Part shown: piece after piece, positions 44,439 through 47,509 of the stretch
Position numbering within the stretch: the stretch's first letter is position 1
How the letters are laid out: each line of letters begins with the position of its first letter
NCBI GenBank assembly: GCA_026390435.1
Contig: JAPLFY010000017.1
Location: 1 to 47,509 of the forward strand
Direction: 5' to 3'
Length of the DNA: 47,509 nucleotides
From: Pseudomonadota bacterium
GTDB taxonomy: Bacteria; Bdellovibrionota_B; Oligoflexia; Oligoflexales; CAIYRB01
Position numbers and translations under genes: made by a program
Notes under the pieces: generated by a model
The model's input: only the letters and a program-made list of their open reading frames with translations
Database searches by the model: none
Told to the model about the DNA's origin: nothing

Positions 44439-46391
44439 CTGATTGAATACGCAACCCAGAGCACCCGTGCTTTTCAACACCGCTGTCACTGCAGGAAACG
44501 GCATATCAGCCTCGTCTACCAGTGTCTGCACGCGAATCTTGACGTCGTTTTGTAGATCGGTCCAAGCTGCGTCGTCGTGTGCTGGCAGCTTTACGGCAGC
44601 CGGCACCACACTGTGCGCTGCAACTTCGCGCTCGATGTTAAACATACGGTAGCAGATGCTATGGTGCGGATCAGTGAACCCGCCGACTGGAACGAATACA
44701 TAGTTATTTTGAGCATCCAGCCAGTTGTTTTTCCACAGGGTCTCACAATCTTCGTAGCCGAGCGACAAGTCCCGCTGTGAGCCACGCGAGTCTTTACCCA
44801 GACTGCGCATTGCATCCACAACAGCTTTCGGATCGAAACCAAGACTGGCCGTAATCTCAACAGCTAGGTCGTCGGCTTCTTGCTCGAAAGTGTACTGACC
44901 CAATCGGATGTCCTGCGCCTTCTTAAGGACAACCAGTGCATCTTCTTCCACGGCCATCAGTTTTTTATTGATCGAACGCAGCACTGCGCCCACCGAACGA
45001 CCACTGGACTCAGCGCTGTCCTCGCCTATCTTGTCAGCTAATTCTTTATTTAAAGTATCCAGTGTGTCCCTGAATGATGGCGTCAACTGATCCAACCAAC
45101 TTGGCCAGGTCGGATTTGCTGCGACCGACTTCAACTGCTTCCAGTCAAAGCTGTTGCGAACGGACTCTCCGCTGCCGGCAAGAGCCAGATTATCAAGGCA
45201 GTCGAGAGCACCCTCCTCGAACTTCAAGTAAGCAGCGGTCTGCTGACTACTGAGCTTAGGATCGACAGGAAACATCGCCATAGTGCCCTCAAAATCGGAG
45301 CTTGAGGCTAGTTTACGGGCATCAACACATGCCTTCGAACTATCTTTAGACTTGGTGACTAGCGAACCCAACAGAAAGTAGAGTTCTGAGCGCAGCACTT
45401 GGCCCTTAACTTGGGTGAAATGTGAACCACCGTCGATTGCCTCCGTTGCTTTGACCGCGTCTTTACCTAATTGCTCTAAACGCGACTCCGGGCTGGGCCT
45501 CTTGGCTGCATTTTTAGTTTGCTGAGTATAAAAGTAACCGTAATCAGCACCGTTAGCAGTGGGATGCGAACGGTAGTAATGACCCAGCTCATGCGCCAGA
45601 ACTGAGACAAATGCAGATTCTGACATGATCGTCACGATCCCAGAGTGAACCGTGACGTGATTTGCTGTCTGGAGGAGTACCAGGGCATCTGCGCCAGCGA
45701 CTCCGGCCAGCGCAGCGTCGACTTCACACTTGTCACCGACTACTAAGCTGCCACTACTGTCGACGCTGAACTTACAACCATTAGTTGAGGCTGCATTAAA
45801 GGAGCTGACAAAGTCGGCCACCGTTTCCTCGGCCGATTGATTCTCGGTGCCATCGATACACGGGGCATCCGCTTCCCAAGCCTGAACAGAGCCGTTTTGG
45901 GCCTCGATCAGGACCTGAACGTCTTTTTTACCGCGGCCAGTCGCCTTCCTACTCAGCTTCACAGCCACTTTATAGCACGCGGGCACTGGCGCAACGAATG
46001 CGTTAGGAACTGCCTTATCGAGAACTTTAGCGCGCGGCTTGGGCACGTTAGCTAATTCAGCCGCGTGAGTTTCCCGCAACTTGCTGTCGATCCGATCGAT
46101 CCACTCCTGAGCCTGCGCGGTCAGCGGATGACTCTGCGGAAGAATGGTTGATGGCTCGATACCAAGCACAGGCGCCATCACTTTAGCGTAGTCTTCGTCA
46201 CTAACGGACCGCCAGTTCCAGGCTAACTCGCTGCGTACGGGCTTGCCGGCGTCGTGTTTGACTTTGCTGACGAGGCCGGACCGCGAGACACCGCAACCGC
46301 TGATAATAATTGACAGACCAAAGCCTAAACAGAGGTTACAAACGGCTGCTACTGCAGGAGAAGCTAGCGTTTTAGGACTTTGGTTTGACAT
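44421..46391 (-). CDS. M48-family zinc metalloprotease lipoprotein
   Basis: The 656-residue product has a lipoprotein signal ending IIISGC (Cys33). The zinc motif VLAHELGHYYRSHP lies at 267-271 (HELGH), and the downstream FEQEADDLAVEI supplies the third ligand Glu. Both are features of M48 peptidases such as BepA/LoiP, which survey outer-membrane proteins in the periplasm. The N-terminal 200 residues and the long helical insert between the zinc motif and the EQEAD segment are larger than usual. ATG 46391 has GAGGT 5 nt upstream. It is convergent with the sensor-like gene, overlapping by 18 nt, and divergent from folA. Confidence 0.9.
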   Translation of the reverse strand: MSNQSPKTLASPAVAAVCNLCLGFGLSIIISGCGVSRSGLVSKVKHDAGKPVRSELAWNWRSVSDEDYAKVMAPVLGIEPSTILPQSHPLTAQAQEWIDRIDSKLRETHAAELANVPKPRAKVLDKAVPNAFVAPVPACYKVAVKLSRKATGRGKKDVQVLIEAQNGSVQAWEADAPCIDGTENQSAEETVADFVSSFNAASTNGCKFSVDSSGSLVVGDKCEVDAALAGVAGADALVLLQTANHVTVHSGIVTIMSESAFVSVLAHELGHYYRSHPTANGADYGYFYTQQTKNAAKRPSPESRLEQLGKDAVKATEAIDGGSHFTQVKGQVLRSELYFLLGSLVTKSKDSSKACVDARKLASSSDFEGTMAMFPVDPKLSSQQTAAYLKFEEGALDCLDNLALAGSGESVRNSFDWKQLKSVAANPTWPSWLDQLTPSFRDTLDTLNKELADKIGEDSAESSGRSVGAVLRSINKKLMAVEEDALVVLKKAQDIRLGQYTFEQEADDLAVEITASLGFDPKAVVDAMRSLGKDSRGSQRDLSLGYEDCETLWKNNWLDAQNNYVFVPVGGFTDPHHSICYRMFNIEREVAAHSVVPAAVKLPAHDDAAWTDLQNDVKIRVQTLVDEADMPFPAVTAVLKSTGALGCVFNQSRAGK

Positions 46392-46498
46392 AACTACCTC
46401 AGAATATTAGGTACTTAACTCGGCCAACGGTGAAAACAATGTGATTCATGACTGACTGGCCAGTTATAGGCCAAAGTTTTACGCAAGAAAAGGCTTAT

Positions 46499-46527
46499 TT
46501 GTCATTTTTACTACCCTCTCTTACACT
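46499..46527 (+). promoter_or_regulatory. Candidate folA promoter
   Basis: TTGTCA (46499-46504), a 17-nt spacer, then TACACT (46522-46527), 27 nt before the folA ATG. Confidence 0.5.
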
Positions 46528-46554
46528 TTTGCCAAATAAACGCAGGATCGGAAT

Positions 46555-47076
46555 ATGGACAAGCAATTCGGAGACTTACATCTGAGTCACATCGTCGCCG
46601 CAGCCAAGCACCACGTCATCGGCATCGATGGTGCGCTCCCATGGCATATTCCCGAAGACTTTCGGTTATTTAAGCGCGTAACTATGGGGCACGCGATGAT
46701 CATGGGTCGAAAGACTTTTGAATCGATAGGGCGCCCCCTGCCGGGCCGACTGAGCATCGTGGTCACCCGCAACCCTAATTGGTCAGCGCCGGGAGTCGTC
46801 ACCTGCACCTCGGTGGCAGAGGCGCTCGCGCACTGCAACTCAGTGCGTGAACAGTGGGGCAACGAAGTGTTCATCATCGGCGGTGGCGCTATATTCACCG
46901 AAACCCTGCCGCTGACAGACACCATCTACTTCACGGACGTGGACCTTGAAGTCAAAGGTGACACCTATTACCCAGAGATCCCATCGCGGGAGTTTTCCGT
47001 AACTCATGAAGAGGTTGGCCCCGGCGACATCCCATTTACATGGCGAGTATATAAACGCCAGCCTAGTATCGGCTAA
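46555..47076 (+). CDS. folA: Dihydrofolate reductase
   Basis: The 173-residue product reduces dihydrofolate to tetrahydrofolate with NADPH. Motifs: VIGIDGALPWHIPEDFRLFKR (substrate pocket Trp and acidic Asp), GHAMIMGRKTFESIGRPLPGR (NADPH-binding GRKT), VFIIGGGAIFTE (glycine loop) and the C-terminal FTWRVYKR. The length is typical. ATG 46555 has AGGA 7 nt upstream. No thyA is adjacent. It is convergent with the HD-GYP gene, with 7 nt between the stop codons. Confidence 0.97.
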   Translation: MDKQFGDLHLSHIVAAAKHHVIGIDGALPWHIPEDFRLFKRVTMGHAMIMGRKTFESIGRPLPGRLSIVVTRNPNWSAPGVVTCTSVAEALAHCNSVREQWGNEVFIIGGGAIFTETLPLTDTIYFTDVDLEVKGDTYYPEIPSREFSVTHEEVGPGDIPFTWRVYKRQPSIG

Positions 47077-47083
47077 GCCCGCA

Positions 47084-47509
47084 CTAGGCGCTCTTCGCTT
47101 TTTTATTTTGCCACTCGCTTAATTCGCCATTTTCCCCGATCACCAAAAGTCGATTTGTGTGACTTTCGTCTTTATTCAAACTACGAACGACACATTTAAG
47201 AAACGGCTTAAATACATCGGGATCGAATCCCTTGGCCTCTTGCGCCATAATCCTAATTGCATCCTGGGGCTCAAAAGCCGGCTTATAAACGCGTCGCATT
47301 AATAAAGCCGAGTAGACATCTGCAATCATAACAATTCGCGTATAAAGGTGGATTCCATTTTGCGCATCAACCTCAAACGATCCTTTCCGTCCATGCGGGT
47401 AACCACTGCCGTCCCATCTTTCATGGTGCTCTAGCGCAACCCGAGCCACCAGTTCGTCAATAGACACACCACCAGAAATCAACTTCATCAGCTCACTGTG
47501 ACCTAAAGT
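47084..47509 (-). CDS. HD-GYP domain protein, C-terminal part (cut by window edge)
   Basis: The minus-strand frame is open to the window edge (TLGHSELMKLI continues upstream of the ATG at 47488), so this is the 3' end of a longer gene. The visible part holds VALEHHERWDGSGYPHGRKG, the HHE and GYP signatures of HD-GYP phosphodiesterases that degrade cyclic-di-GMP. IVMIADVYSALLMRRVYKPAF follows, where D..DA-type family sequence reads DVYSALL. The C-terminal about 50 residues after the domain are a short variable tail (LLVIGENGELSEWQNKKAKSA). Upstream sensor domains, if any, are outside the window. Confidence 0.9.
   Translation of the reverse strand, partial: TLGHSELMKLISGGVSIDELVARVALEHHERWDGSGYPHGRKGSFEVDAQNGIHLYTRIVMIADVYSALLMRRVYKPAFEPQDAIRIMAQEAKGFDPDVFKPFLKCVVRSLNKDESHTNRLLVIGENGELSEWQNKKAKSA

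Overview
The window is about 47.5 kb of densely coded bacterial DNA of moderate GC. It has roughly 35 genes on both strands, one tRNA, no rRNA, no CRISPR array and no recognisable transposase. It looks like a chromosomal segment of a Gram-negative bacterium. Many products carry lipoprotein or Sec signals, and two secreted proteins share an N-terminal module of the kind seen in fibre-like surface proteins of Bdellovibrionota/Oligoflexia. RpoD has an extended N-terminus. My best guess is an Oligoflexia- or Bdellovibrio-like lineage; this is inference from gene style, not a search.

Layout. 1-5152: the 5' end of a secreted fibre-like protein, an AAA ATPase (DUF4143) cassette flanked by imperfect direct repeats, a TPR lipoprotein, ychF and yajQ, all on the minus strand. 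5257-11038: a secreted Cys-containing protein, dnaG, rpoD and a CAT-anticodon tRNA on the plus strand. 11172-14765 (minus): a small XRE regulator between two matching palindromes, a large lipoprotein with MACPF-like and three-fold beta-repeat regions, a four-helix membrane protein and a permuted methyltransferase. 14967-20189: a stand-alone helical-repeat protein, a Tat-type lipoprotein FAD oxidoreductase with a GST-like gene, a tiny exported peptide and queH. 20186-24129 (minus): a probable HAD phosphatase - RluA pseudouridine synthase - CPA2 antiporter operon. 24278-28614 (plus): ilvE, a second protein with the fibre-type N-terminal module, oligopeptidase A and a small partner gene. 28706-33054: a GH1 lipoprotein (minus), srkA (plus) and serA (minus).

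33153-41232 is the least familiar stretch. A bitopic membrane protein is divergent from a run of four closely spaced envelope genes: a secreted protein, a lipoprotein, a FlgO-like plus barrel-like protein and a TPR lipoprotein. A lipoprotein and a polytopic membrane protein on the opposite strand follow. I regard this as the best candidate for an undescribed envelope-spanning assembly. 41540-47509 holds an unknown basic protein coupled to a methylmalonyl-CoA epimerase, a two-TM protein with a histidine-kinase-like but degenerate cytoplasmic part, an M48 metalloprotease lipoprotein, folA and the 3' part of an HD-GYP gene.

The most striking non-coding signals are these: a 15-bp perfect hairpin that would bury the ribosome-binding site and AUG of the DUF4143 ATPase; short tandem repeats at gene boundaries (two across stop codons, one against the ilvE promoter); twin palindromes either side of the XRE gene; and several good sigma70-type promoters (rpoD, prlC and others).
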